This document shows positions 51,711 to 59,972 of a DNA stretch of 64,000 nucleotides, in pieces. This stretch comes from Botrimarina colliarenosi. Its GTDB lineage: Bacteria; Planctomycetota; Planctomycetia; Pirellulales; Lacipirellulaceae. The notes below the pieces were generated by a model. The model had not been told where the DNA came from. It searched no databases and saw only the letters and a program-made list of their open reading frames with translations. The stretch spans positions 62,001 to 126,000 of the forward strand of contig NZ_SJPR01000006.1 in assembly GCF_007859955.1 (NCBI RefSeq), read 5' to 3'. A program made the position numbers and the translations under genes. Every line of letters begins with the position of its first letter. Position 1 is the first letter of the stretch.

Positions 51711-52616
51711 ATGGCGAATCTCGAAATCGACCACCTGTCGCACGCCTACGGCCCCAAGAAGGTGCTCAATGACGTCAATCTGCGTGTCGAAGCGGGGCAG
51801 GTCCTCGCCTTGGTCGGGCCCAGCGGCTGCGGCAAGTCGACCCTGCTGCGGGCGGTCCTCGGCACCCACCCGCCGACCAGCGGCTCGGTCTGCGTCGGCG
51901 GCAAGCCGATGCTGCGGCCGTCGCGCGACGTCGGCATCGTCTACCAGCACTACAGCCTGTTCGACTTTCTGACGGCCCGACAAAACGTCGCCTTCGGGCT
52001 GAAGCTCGACCAGACGAGCACGCCGTTCCGGCTGTTCAACTACCCGGCGTGGCGGAAGCTGCGCGCCGAGCACCTCGAGCAAGCCGACGCCCTCCTCAAG
52101 AAGGTCGGCCTCTACGCGGCCCGCGACCAGTACCCCAGCCAGATGTCGGGCGGCATGCGCCAACGCGTCGCCATCGCCCAGGCCCTCATCATGCAGCCGC
52201 GCGTGCTGCTGCTCGACGAGCCGTTCGGCGCCCTCGACGAGGCGACGCGCGAAGAGCTGCAACTGATGCTGCTGCGTCTTTACGAAGAGAACGTCCGCGC
52301 CCGCGCCGAACACCGCGAGCCGCCGTACACGGTGATCATCGTCACCCACGAGCTGAACGAGGCGCTCTTCGTCGCCGACCGCGTGGTGGGCCTCTCGCAG
52401 TACCACGCCGATGGCGCGAACGGGGCGACGATCGTCTACGACCGCCCGGCGCCGATCTTCAAGCCCGACGAGCCGAAGGATCTGTCAAAGTTCGTGAAGC
52501 AGAAAGAAGAACTCATCGAAGCGGTCTTCAGCGAGCGCCATTTGAAGGACCACCGCAAGTACGTGACCTTCTGGAGCGAGCACGAGAAGACGGCGGTGGA
52601 AGGGGCGGGGGTGTAG
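51711..52616 (+). CDS. ABC transporter ATP-binding protein, NitT/TauT-like
   Basis: 301 residues. Walker [18 protein letters not shown]-loop [14 protein letters not shown], signature [14 protein letters not shown], Walker [15 protein letters not shown]-loop [20 protein letters not shown]. The SGGMRQR signature and DEPFGALD are typical of SsuB/TauB/NrtD ATPases. An insertion of about 25 residues between Q-loop and signature ([20 protein letters not shown]) is longer than usual. About 45 residues after the ABC core ([16 protein letters not shown] onward) form a helical tail. Likely energises the permease at 39237-40031 although the genes are 11 kb apart and divergent. Confidence 0.92.
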   Translation: MANLEIDHLSHAYGPKKVLNDVNLRVEAGQVLALVGPSGCGKSTLLRAVLGTHPPTSGSVCVGGKPMLRPSRDVGIVYQHYSLFDFLTARQNVAFGLKLDQTSTPFRLFNYPAWRKLRAEHLEQADALLKKVGLYAARDQYPSQMSGGMRQRVAIAQALIMQPRVLLLDEPFGALDEATREELQLMLLRLYEENVRARAEHREPPYTVIIVTHELNEALFVADRVVGLSQYHADGANGATIVYDRPAPIFKPDEPKDLSKFVKQKEELIEAVFSERHLKDHRKYVTFWSEHEKTAVEGAGV

Positions 52617-52689
52617 GCTAGGCTACGCTAGACGCCTTTGCCGCACTAACTGTCAGAGAAACTAGGCACAGCTAGACCTGCCGAACTCC

Positions 52690-53438
52690 ATGGATGTTCA
52701 CCGGTTGTTCTCAGATAAGTCCGATTTGTACGCGCGGGCTCGGCCGAAATACCCGGCTGACATCTACGGCTACCTCGCAGCGGTTACCCCGCATCGCGAC
52801 ATGGCATGGGACTGCGCTTGTGGCAACGGGCAGGTTGCCGTCGGATTAGCAGAGTATTTCGGTCGCATTGAAGCAACCGACGTTAGTGCCGAGCAGATAT
52901 CCAATGCTCCGACCGTTGAAGGTGTTCACTTTTCGGTTTCAGAATCGGAGTCGACCCCGTTTGATGATCAGTCGTTCGATCTCGTTTGTGTGGGCCAAGC
53001 CCTTCACTGGTTTGACTACGATCGTTTCTGGTCTGAACTGGATCGTGTGTTGAAGCCCGGTGGCGTTTTGCGGCGTGGGGGTATGTTTTTCCGAATAACA
53101 ATCCCGGGATCGATGAGGTGCTGCGAACCACTCTCTACCCGGTCATCGAGCCCTATTGGTCCAAACGCAATCGGTTGTTGTGGAACCACTACCAAGACGT
53201 TCAGGTTCCATACCGAAGTCTTTCCACACCACAGTTCGAATTCAAGATGGAGTGGAGCGCTGAAGAATTGTTAGCCTACATTCACACTTGGTCCGCTGTG
53301 CGGAGGTGCATGGACGATTTGGGAGAAGATTTCTACGCCGACACGTGCGAACAGCTGAGTCGCGCGTGGGGCGAGGGGTCCGAGCGACGCGATATTCGAA
53401 TGGATTTTTGCTTCTTGGCTTCACAGAAGAAGTCCTAG
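52690..53438 (+). pseudogene. SAM-dependent methyltransferase interrupted by a frameshift
   Basis: Frame 1 from ATG 52690 carries a class I methyltransferase N-terminus: motif I WDCACGNGQVAVGLAEYF, acidic motif II IEATDVSAEQI, and SFDLVCVGQALHWFDYDRFW. After DRVLKPGGV the frame goes wrong. In the -1 frame the chain resumes as AAWGYVFPNNNPGIDEVLRT and runs to 53438 (ending FLASQKKS). Restoring one T to the four-T run at 53066-53069 would give GGVFAAWGYVF, which is the family norm. So a single-base deletion in a homopolymer, or a sequencing error, breaks the gene. About 249 residues if repaired. Less GC-rich than neighbours. Confidence 0.85.
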
Positions 53439-53450
53439 GGCGATTCCGTA

Positions 53451-53524
53451 CGAGCCCCCAGACGTCAGTCGGGGGAGTGAAGCGGGCGCCCGGGTTCCTC
53501 CCCCGACTGACGTCTGGGGGCTCG
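53451..53524. repeat. REPIN-like element of the GACGTCAGTC family
   Basis: 26-bp arms: CGAGCCCCCAGACGTCAGTC at 53451 on, and GACTGACGTCTGGGGGCTCG ending 53524. Each arm holds CCCC-GAC-GTCA-GTC-GGGG-type small hairpins. The centre is the same as in 2026-2056, with the flanking stem bases changed on both sides. Confidence 0.92.
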
Positions 53525-53571
53525 CCGTTGATTGAGCGCGGACGCTTCTGCCACCGACCGTCCTGCGTTTT

Positions 53572-53630
53572 GAGCCGCGCACGGAGTAAGCGGAGTGCGC
53601 CACCAACTCCGCTTACTCCGTGCGCGGCTC
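53572..53630. repeat. Perfect 25-bp inverted repeat beside the ackA remnant
   Basis: GAGCCGCGCACGGAGTAAGC (53572 on) is inverted at 53606-53630 with a nine-base loop. It ends six bases before the stop codon of the acetate-kinase remnant. Confidence 0.93.
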
Positions 53631-53635
53631 GAGAT

Positions 53636-53742
53636 CTATTCGGTGGCGATTTGCATCGCTTCGCACGCGATCTGTAGCTCCTCGTTTGCGGCCACGACCG
53701 ACAGCGCCATACGGCTCTCGGTCGTGTGGATCGCCGACTTTT
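53636..53742 (-). pseudogene. Remnant of a second acetate kinase C-terminus
   Basis: On the minus strand, about 30 codons read AIHTTESRMALSVVAANEEL then QIACEAMQIATE-stop. The intact ackA ends SIHASGSRVALLVVAANEEL then QIAREAVERLADA. VVAANEELQIA is identical, and the ends diverge. Upstream of it the similarity stops and the end of the DUF1593 gene begins 28 bases later. So this is either the tail of an older ackA displaced by insertion of the intervening 1.5 kb, or a partial duplication. Confidence 0.8.
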
Positions 53743-53769
53743 GGCAGATGGGAATCGCCAAAAAGGGAG

Positions 53770-55101
53770 CTAGCGGATTTGGAGAATCACCCGCCGGTAC
53801 GCATAGAGATTCGGGGCGCCGTTGTCGTGCAACTCGAGAATGACGTGAAGATCTTTGCCTGCGGCGTCGGCTGGGACTGTGATGGTCGCGCTCGGGGAGT
53901 CGCTATTTTCAATCGTTACGAAGCCGTTGTAGGAGCTGGGCTCCTGGTAGAAGGTCCACGAGTAGGTAAGGGAGTCGCCGTCGGGGTCGCTGGAACCCTC
54001 TGCCTGAAGAGAAACGCTCGAACCGGACGCTGCCGAGGCCTTTATGATTCGCCGAGTGGCATCGCCGTTGACCACTGCGACGGGGTGGTGGTTGGCCTCG
54101 GAGTAGTCGCCGGTCACGGACCAGTCCATCCGGGCGGCGAAGTCGTTGTCGTAGCCATTGCTCCAGCGTTTAATCGCTTCGGATCCCTCGCTTGTGTTGC
54201 TAGACATCATGTAGGGGTCGTAGGCTCGCTCTTCCTCCTTGACAGCCGACATGCTCTTGATGCTTGTCTTCTTCGTGAGACTGAAGCGGCCTCCCCAACC
54301 CCCTTGGTCGATCTTGGTGGGGTCATTCAGGCCGTTAGGGTAGACGTGCATGAAGGCGGGCGTATCGCCTTCGGTCGACCACTTCCGATCGGGATACACA
54401 GCGCCAAGCGGTCCGTGATTCTGGATGTGCTCGTCCAGGTACTCGTCGGACGGTTGCCAGCCGTAGACGCCTGTCGCACGGATGTAGAGCACCTTTGGGA
54501 AATTCTTAGCGATCCAGGCGCCGGCGTCGTCCTGGCCGAGGATATCGAAGATGCAGATCTTGCTGAGAAACGCGGAGAGCTCGTCGGCGGATCGTGTGTG
54601 CTGCACCTTCCAGATCGCTTGCGCGACGGTGTTGGCCCCTCCCCAGCAACCGACCCAGACCGGGCGAGGGTCGTCTTTGTCGACCGAGGCAATGATCAAA
54701 TCCGAGCCGGGGCTATCCTTCCCTTCGCCGACATCGCTCATCCCGTAGCCCATCTGCCCGAGGACGGAGATCGACCTTAGGTGCTCGACCGAAGGAAATC
54801 CCTCCGCATGGACGCGGAGGTTCGGCAGCGCCTCACCATAGGCATCGACAATCCGGTCGAGCATTACCGTACTGCTCTGCCTCTTCTTCCAGCACCCCGT
54901 CGAAACGATCAAGCCTTCGATGTCGAACTCGTTTGCGCAGACGAGTTGCCGTACGAGGGACTGCTCGTCGTCGGGGTCAGCCCCGAGGTCGGTGGTGTTA
55001 ATCACCCTCGGTTTGTAGGTGGTCCTTTCGGGCGCTGAGTCCGCATATGCGATCTTGTCGCCGGTCAGTAAGCCAACCATCGCTATAAACATGAGTTTCA
55101 T
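53770..55101 (-). CDS. Exported DUF1593 (nucleoside-hydrolase-like) protein
   Basis: 443 residues from the ATG at 55101. The signal peptide is MKLMFIAMVGLLTGDKIAYA. The catalytic-like domain begins RVINTTDLGADPDDEQSLVR, the Asp-rich box expected in nucleoside-hydrolase-like folds, then FDIEGLIVSTGCW. VWVGCWGGANTVAQAIWKVQ and ICIFDILGQDDAG follow. After about 350 the chain is a beta-sandwich like the Sde_0182 C-terminal or PKD domain (GSSDPDGDSLTYSWTFYQEP). Such proteins are linked to polysaccharide utilisation. Base composition is lower in GC than pta/ackA, and the gene lies between intact ackA and the ackA remnant, a sign of insertion. Confidence 0.87.
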   Translation of the reverse strand: MKLMFIAMVGLLTGDKIAYADSAPERTTYKPRVINTTDLGADPDDEQSLVRQLVCANEFDIEGLIVSTGCWKKRQSSTVMLDRIVDAYGEALPNLRVHAEGFPSVEHLRSISVLGQMGYGMSDVGEGKDSPGSDLIIASVDKDDPRPVWVGCWGGANTVAQAIWKVQHTRSADELSAFLSKICIFDILGQDDAGAWIAKNFPKVLYIRATGVYGWQPSDEYLDEHIQNHGPLGAVYPDRKWSTEGDTPAFMHVYPNGLNDPTKIDQGGWGGRFSLTKKTSIKSMSAVKEEERAYDPYMMSSNTSEGSEAIKRWSNGYDNDFAARMDWSVTGDYSEANHHPVAVVNGDATRRIIKASAASGSSVSLQAEGSSDPDGDSLTYSWTFYQEPSSYNGFVTIENSDSPSATITVPADAAGKDLHVILELHDNGAPNLYAYRRVILQIR

Positions 55102-55268
55102 GAAGAGTGTCCGCCTGCGAAATAGTCGAACTAGAATTGCCGAATGCGCCGTATCGATAAGAAGCAATTCGAGTGAGAAGGATGCTAGAAGGATTATCCA
55201 TCAAAAGCGACGGCCGAGGCAAGCGATCGTAAGTCAGCGGGATCGCGAGCGACCCGACCCAATACAAC

Positions 55269-56387
55269 TCACGCATCGGCTAGACGCTCGACCGCTTCGC
55301 GGGCAATCTGTAGTTCTTCGTTTGCGGCCACGACCAACAGCGCCACACGGCTCCCGGAGGCATGGATCGAGCGGTCGTCGCTTGAAGACGCATCGTTCGC
55401 GTCCGTGTCGAGATGGGCGCCGAGTATCGTCAGACGCTCGGCGACGCGCTCTCGGATCACGGCGCAGCGTTCGCCGACGCCGGCGGTGTAGACCACCGCG
55501 TCGAGGCCCCCCATCGCCGTCGCGTAGGCGCCGACGTACTTCGCGATGCGATAGACGTAGGCCTCCACCGCCAGCATCGCGTCGGCGTCTCCCTCGTCGG
55601 CGCGGCGGAGCACCTCGCGCAGGTCGCTCTCGTCGCAGTAGCCGCGGAGGCCGCTGTCGCGATTGAGCAGGTGATCGACCTCGTCGGCGGACATGCCGAG
55701 TTCACGCTGGAGAAACAGCAGAACGCCCGAGTCGAGGTCGCCCGAGCGGGTCGCCATCACCAGCCCTTCCAGCGGCGTCATCCCCATCGAGGTATCGACC
55801 GAGCGGCCACGATCGACGGCGCACGCGCTCGCCCCGGCGCCGAGGTGCAGCACGACGGTTCGCAGCATCTCGATCGGCTTCTCAAGCAGCTCCGCCGCGC
55901 GCCGCGACGCCCAGGCGTGCGACGAGCCGTGGAAACCGTAGCGACGCACGCCGTGCTCGACCGCGAGCCGTTTGGGGATCGCGTAGCGGCTGGCGTAGAG
56001 CGGCATCGTGGCGTGGAACGCCGTGTCGAAGACCGCGACGTGTTGCGCCGCGGGGAACCGCTCGCGCGCCAGGCGGATGCCGAGCACGTTGGCCGGGTTG
56101 TGGAGCGGCGCCAGCGGGGTGAGCCGTTCGATCTCGGCGAGCACTTCGTCGTCGATAAGCGTTGGCGCGACAAACCGGACGCCGCCGTGGACCACCCGGT
56201 GCGCGACCAAGTCGGGCTCGCAGCCTAGCTCGTCGCAGATTTGCTGGAGGCCCGCTGCGTGATCGGCGACGGCGTCGGTCGAGCCGATGCCTTCAACCGA
56301 TCCGCGGCCGATTTCGTTGTCGCCAGGCTGCTCGAACAATCGGTGCTTGATCGACGAGCTGCCGCAGTTCAGGACGAGCACCTTCAT
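55269..56387 (-). CDS. ackA: Acetate kinase
   Basis: 372 residues. Converts acetyl phosphate and ADP to acetate and ATP. ASKHA motifs: VLNCGSSSIKHRL at the N-terminus, RVVHGG, DTAFHATMP, YGFHGSSHAWAS, LHLGAGASACAV and GMTPLEGLVMATRSGDLD. The chain is slightly shorter than the usual 390-400 residues. Its ATG overlaps the stop of pta by four bases (ATGA), so translation is coupled. Cytoplasmic. Its 3' end has a degraded copy 1.6 kb downstream. Confidence 0.96.
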   Translation of the reverse strand: MKVLVLNCGSSSIKHRLFEQPGDNEIGRGSVEGIGSTDAVADHAAGLQQICDELGCEPDLVAHRVVHGGVRFVAPTLIDDEVLAEIERLTPLAPLHNPANVLGIRLARERFPAAQHVAVFDTAFHATMPLYASRYAIPKRLAVEHGVRRYGFHGSSHAWASRRAAELLEKPIEMLRTVVLHLGAGASACAVDRGRSVDTSMGMTPLEGLVMATRSGDLDSGVLLFLQRELGMSADEVDHLLNRDSGLRGYCDESDLREVLRRADEGDADAMLAVEAYVYRIAKYVGAYATAMGGLDAVVYTAGVGERCAVIRERVAERLTILGAHLDTDANDASSSDDRSIHASGSRVALLVVAANEELQIAREAVERLADA

Positions 56388-58483
56388 TCGGCGGCCTCCT
56401 CAGGCTGGGCCTGGATCGCGGTGATCGCCACGGTGTTGACGATGTCATCGACCAAACAGCCACGGCTGAGGTCGTTGACCGGCTTGCGCAGGCCTTGCAG
56501 GATCGGGCCGATCGCCACCGCGCGGGCCGAACGCTGCACCGCCTTGTAGGTGTTGTTGCCCGAGTCGAGGTCGGGGAACACGAACACGGTCGCTTGGCCG
56601 GCCACTTGGCTGCCGGGGAGTTTGGACTTGGCGACCGAGGCGTCGACCGCGGCGTCGTACTGGATGGGGCCCTCGACCGACAGGTCGGGCGCGCGCTCGC
56701 GGACGAGCCGCGTCGCCTCGCGGACCTTGTCGACCGCGGCGCCGGTCCCCGACGCGCCGGTCGAGTAAGAGAGCATCGCGACACGTGGCGTCACGCCGAA
56801 TCGCCGCGCCGTGTCGGCCGAGCTGATCGCGATGTCGGCGAGCTGTTCGGGCGTTGGGTCGGGGTTCACCGCACAGTCGCCGTACACGAGGACGCGGTCG
56901 GCGAGGCACATGAGGAAGACGCTCGACACGATCGAGCACTCGGGCCGCGTGCGGATCACCTGCAGGGCGGGACGGATCGTCTGGGCCGTGGTGTGCATGG
57001 CGCCGGAGACCATGCCGTCGGCGTCGCCGACCTCGACCATCATCGTGCCGAAGTAGTTCGGGTCGCCGAGCTGGTCGTACGCCATCGCTTGCGTCACGCC
57101 CTTGTGGGCGCGGAGGCGGGCGAGCTCGTCGGCAAGCCGCTGGCGGTCGGGCGACGTGTGGGGGTCCATCAGCTTGGCGCCGGTCAGGTCGAGACCCAAC
57201 GTGGCGGCGCGGGCGGTGATCGTCTCGGGATCGCCGAGGATCACCAGCGACGCCACCTGCCGTCGCAGCAGCACCGCCGCGGCGCGGAGGATACGGTCGT
57301 CCTGCCCCTCGGGGAGGACAATCGTCCGCGGCGCCTTCTTCGCCCGTTCGATCAGGTCGTACTCGAACATCAGCGGCGTGACCCGCTCGGTCCGCGTCAC
57401 GGCGATCCGCTCGGCGAGCGCCGCTAGGTCGACCACGCGCTCGAAGGCGCCGAGCGCCGCGGCGATCTTGGTGGCGTTCTCCGGGGCGATCACCGGCCGC
57501 ACCGCCTCGACCGCCGTCGCGGCCGAGTAGGTGTCGCAATCGATCGCCATCAGCGGCGGCAGCCAACGCCGCATGCCGTCGAGCAGTCGCTGCACCGAGG
57601 TCTCGGGCGTCAGGCCGCCGGTCAGCAGCACGCCGGCCGCCTTGGGGACGCCGTCCGAGATCAGCGACGCCACCGAGCCCAGGAGGATGTCGGAGCGGTC
57701 GCCCGGCGTGATGACCAGCGCGCCGTCGGCCGTGTGATTGAGGAAGTTCGGCAGCGTCATCGCGGCGACGCGACAGGTGGCGATGTCGCGCTCGGCGACG
57801 TCGCCCGGGTCGTGCAGCCAACGGGCGCCGATCGCCGTGGCCACCTGGGCGAGCGTTGGGCGGGCGAGCGACGGCTCTTCATCGAGGACGTAGACCGGCC
57901 CGTCGCCGAACGGCCGGCGTCGGAACTCTTCCCGCATCGCTTCCGCCTGATCGGGCGCGACGCGGTTGACGAAACTCGCGGCGATGACATTCCCTTGTTC
58001 GACAAACGTGGCGTGCGCCGACCGGGCGCCGCGGATCGTCTCTTCGGCCGACCGGCCGACGCCGGCGCCGACCGTCACCACGGGCGCGCCGAGGTGGACC
58101 GCTAGCCGCGAGTTGAAATCGAACTCGAGCGCCGCCTGCCCGCCGACGTAGTCGGTCCCCTCGCAGAGGACGAAATCAACCTCGGCGGCGCACGCCCGGA
58201 ACCGGGCCAGCACTTCTTTGATGAGCGTCGCCTCCTGCCCCTCGGCGACGAGCTGCTCAGCGCGGTTGAGATTGACGCCGACCATCTGCCCGATCGGCGT
58301 GGCGAGCCGGTACCGCTCGCGCACCAGCCGCAGGTGGGGGTCCGCCTCGGGGTCGCCGTCCACCAGCGGGCGGAAGTAGGCGAGCCGCTCGACACGCCGC
58401 GACAACAGCTCCATCAGCCCGAGCACCACGAGCGACTTGCCGCTGTGGGGCTCCCAGGCGACGACATAGGCGGCGTTGGACAT
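56384..58483 (-). CDS. pta: Phosphate acetyltransferase, long form
   Basis: 699 residues, the full-length class. The N-terminal P-loop-like domain (VAWEPHSGKSLVVLGLMELL, then FVLCEGTDYVGG) resembles dethiobiotin synthetase. A DRTGG domain follows (about 210-320; VLLTGGLTP...MRRWLPPLMAID). The C-terminal PTA catalytic domain begins near 370 and includes IVLPEGQDDRILRAAAVLLR, MVEVGDADGMVSGAMHTTAQ, MLSYSTGASGTGAAVDKVRE and PDLDSGNNTYKAVQR. It interconverts acetyl-CoA and acetyl phosphate and is the first gene of the pta-ackA operon used in overflow metabolism and acetyl-P supply. Confidence 0.96.
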   Translation of the reverse strand: MSNAAYVVAWEPHSGKSLVVLGLMELLSRRVERLAYFRPLVDGDPEADPHLRLVRERYRLATPIGQMVGVNLNRAEQLVAEGQEATLIKEVLARFRACAAEVDFVLCEGTDYVGGQAALEFDFNSRLAVHLGAPVVTVGAGVGRSAEETIRGARSAHATFVEQGNVIAASFVNRVAPDQAEAMREEFRRRPFGDGPVYVLDEEPSLARPTLAQVATAIGARWLHDPGDVAERDIATCRVAAMTLPNFLNHTADGALVITPGDRSDILLGSVASLISDGVPKAAGVLLTGGLTPETSVQRLLDGMRRWLPPLMAIDCDTYSAATAVEAVRPVIAPENATKIAAALGAFERVVDLAALAERIAVTRTERVTPLMFEYDLIERAKKAPRTIVLPEGQDDRILRAAAVLLRRQVASLVILGDPETITARAATLGLDLTGAKLMDPHTSPDRQRLADELARLRAHKGVTQAMAYDQLGDPNYFGTMMVEVGDADGMVSGAMHTTAQTIRPALQVIRTRPECSIVSSVFLMCLADRVLVYGDCAVNPDPTPEQLADIAISSADTARRFGVTPRVAMLSYSTGASGTGAAVDKVREATRLVRERAPDLSVEGPIQYDAAVDASVAKSKLPGSQVAGQATVFVFPDLDSGNNTYKAVQRSARAVAIGPILQGLRKPVNDLSRGCLVDDIVNTVAITAIQAQPEEAAE

Positions 58484-58598
58484 GGCAAGCGATCGACGTG
58501 GTGGGGCGGCGGGGCTCGTTCTTTCCCCCTGATGCTCGCTCTAATCCTTCTCACGGCCTAGCCCACTCTCGCTCCGTTCTCTAGCCGACGACCCCGAA

Positions 58599-59204
58599 AT
58601 GATTCCCACCATTGAACTCGCCGCGGTCGCCGCGTCGGCCCTTTACGGCATCCTCCGCGGGGTGCGGAACGGCTTCGACGTGGTCGGTATTTTTAGTGTC
58701 GCGGCGGCTACCGCGTTCGGTGGCGGCACGCTGCGTGACCTGTTCCTCGACCGCCGGCCGCTCTTCTGGGTCGAGCGCGAATCGCTGCTCTGGATGGTGC
58801 TCGGCCTGTCGGTGATCGGCGCCATCGTGCCGCGTCGGCTGGCCCGTATCGAGCCGCTGCTGATCTGGCCCGACGCCATCGGCCTCGGCCTGTTCAGCGT
58901 GGCCGGCACGGCGGTCGCGTTGCAGTCGGGCATGACGCCGTTGATCGCGGCGGTGATGGGCGTCATCACCGGCACGTTCGGCGGCGTGATCTGCGACGTC
59001 ATCTTCAATGAGACGCCGAGCCTGTTCCGCACGACCCCGCTCTGCGCCACCTGCGCGCTGCTCGGCTCGGTGGTCTACCTCGCAATGGCCGCGCTCGAGG
59101 TCCCCGTCACGGTGTCACAACCGGTGGCGACCGCCGCGGCGGCGACGCTGCGATTGGTGGCGGTGTGGCGCAACTGGACGCTGCCGGTGCGCTCGATCGC
59201 CTGA
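58599..59204 (+). CDS. TRIC-type (UPF0126) cation channel family protein
   Basis: 201 residues with seven hydrophobic segments, as in prokaryotic TRIC channels. The duplicated TRIC signature is visible: FGGGTLRDLFLDRRPLFWV in the first repeat and TFGGVICDVIFNETPSLFR in the second, each preceded by a glycine-rich helix break. Likely a homotrimeric potassium-selective channel in the inner membrane. It is divergent from pta with a 115-base spacer. Confidence 0.9.
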   Translation: MIPTIELAAVAASALYGILRGVRNGFDVVGIFSVAAATAFGGGTLRDLFLDRRPLFWVERESLLWMVLGLSVIGAIVPRRLARIEPLLIWPDAIGLGLFSVAGTAVALQSGMTPLIAAVMGVITGTFGGVICDVIFNETPSLFRTTPLCATCALLGSVVYLAMAALEVPVTVSQPVATAAAATLRLVAVWRNWTLPVRSIA

Positions 59205-59220
59205 CGACGAATTCGAGACG

Positions 59221-59248
59221 TGAGCCGACGGCGCTAGCCGCGGGTGAG
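59221..59248. repeat. Single arm of the GGCGCTAGCC repeat family
   Basis: TGAGCCGACGGCGCTAGCCG and CGGGTGA resemble the left arm of the element at 9788-9869. Here it is unpaired, so it looks like a solitary REP-like unit. It lies 17 bases after the channel gene. Confidence 0.7.
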
Positions 59249-59341
59249 AAAACGCGTAGCTGCGCCCCTCGACCTCAAGCGGCCAGACGCTACCGTTTGC
59301 CGTGGTACCGCCGTTCAGTATCGACTCCTGGAGTACTCCTG

Positions 59342-59923
59342 ATGTCAACCATTGTCGCAATACGCAAGAAAGACAGAGCCGTGATTGCGGCGGATACTCA
59401 GGTATCGGAGGGCTCAACACTCGTTTCTTCGGAAATGTTGCGAAGTCCGACCAAGATTCATGCAATTGGCGGCGGCTACATGGGTATCGTCGGAAGCGTC
59501 GCGCACCATCGCGTCATCCGCTCGTTAGCGACGGAGAAAGCGGACTACTTCAATTTTGAGAGTGCAGATGCCCTCTTTGAAACCCTGCGTCGAATCCACC
59601 CAATACTCCGAGATGAGTACTACTTATTAACATCGGAGAAGGACAGTGACAGTCAGCCCTACGAATCAAATCACATGACAGGTTTGGTCGTTAGTCCGGC
59701 GGGAGTCTTCTCTTTCGATACCTATCGTGAGGTGTCCGAGTACCATTCTTTCTGGGCGGTTGGGTCGGGCGGTGACTATGCACTTGGCGCCCTTGCCGCG
59801 ATCTACGATTCGAGTGAATCCGTGGAAGCGGTAGCCGAAGCAGCGGTTACTGCAGCGTGCCGATTTGACTCGGGAAGTGGTTTGCCCATCGAGTTGCGGT
59901 CAGTTCGATTGCAACAGCAGTAA
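59342..59923 (+). CDS. HslV-like proteasome-fold peptidase, N-terminal Ser
   Basis: 193 residues from ATG 59342 with GGAG about 10 bases upstream. The start MSTIVAIRKKDRAVIAADTQ parallels HslV, whose mature chain begins TTIVxVR; removal of Met would expose Ser as nucleophile instead of Thr, as in the CodW subgroup. The Lys of the active site may be in PTKIHAIGGG. The region GVFSFDTYREV then WAVGSGGDYALGALAAIYD matches the HslV/proteasome beta C-terminal half. No hslU or ClpX-like gene is next to it. GC content is lower than the neighbours. It could instead be an orphan Ntn-hydrolase of another subfamily. Confidence 0.82.
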   Translation: MSTIVAIRKKDRAVIAADTQVSEGSTLVSSEMLRSPTKIHAIGGGYMGIVGSVAHHRVIRSLATEKADYFNFESADALFETLRRIHPILRDEYYLLTSEKDSDSQPYESNHMTGLVVSPAGVFSFDTYREVSEYHSFWAVGSGGDYALGALAAIYDSSESVEAVAEAAVTAACRFDSGSGLPIELRSVRLQQQ

Positions 59924-59972
59924 GGAAAGTCACACACCTGGCTAGCCTTGTCCGCGGCGTCTTTGGCGGTAC

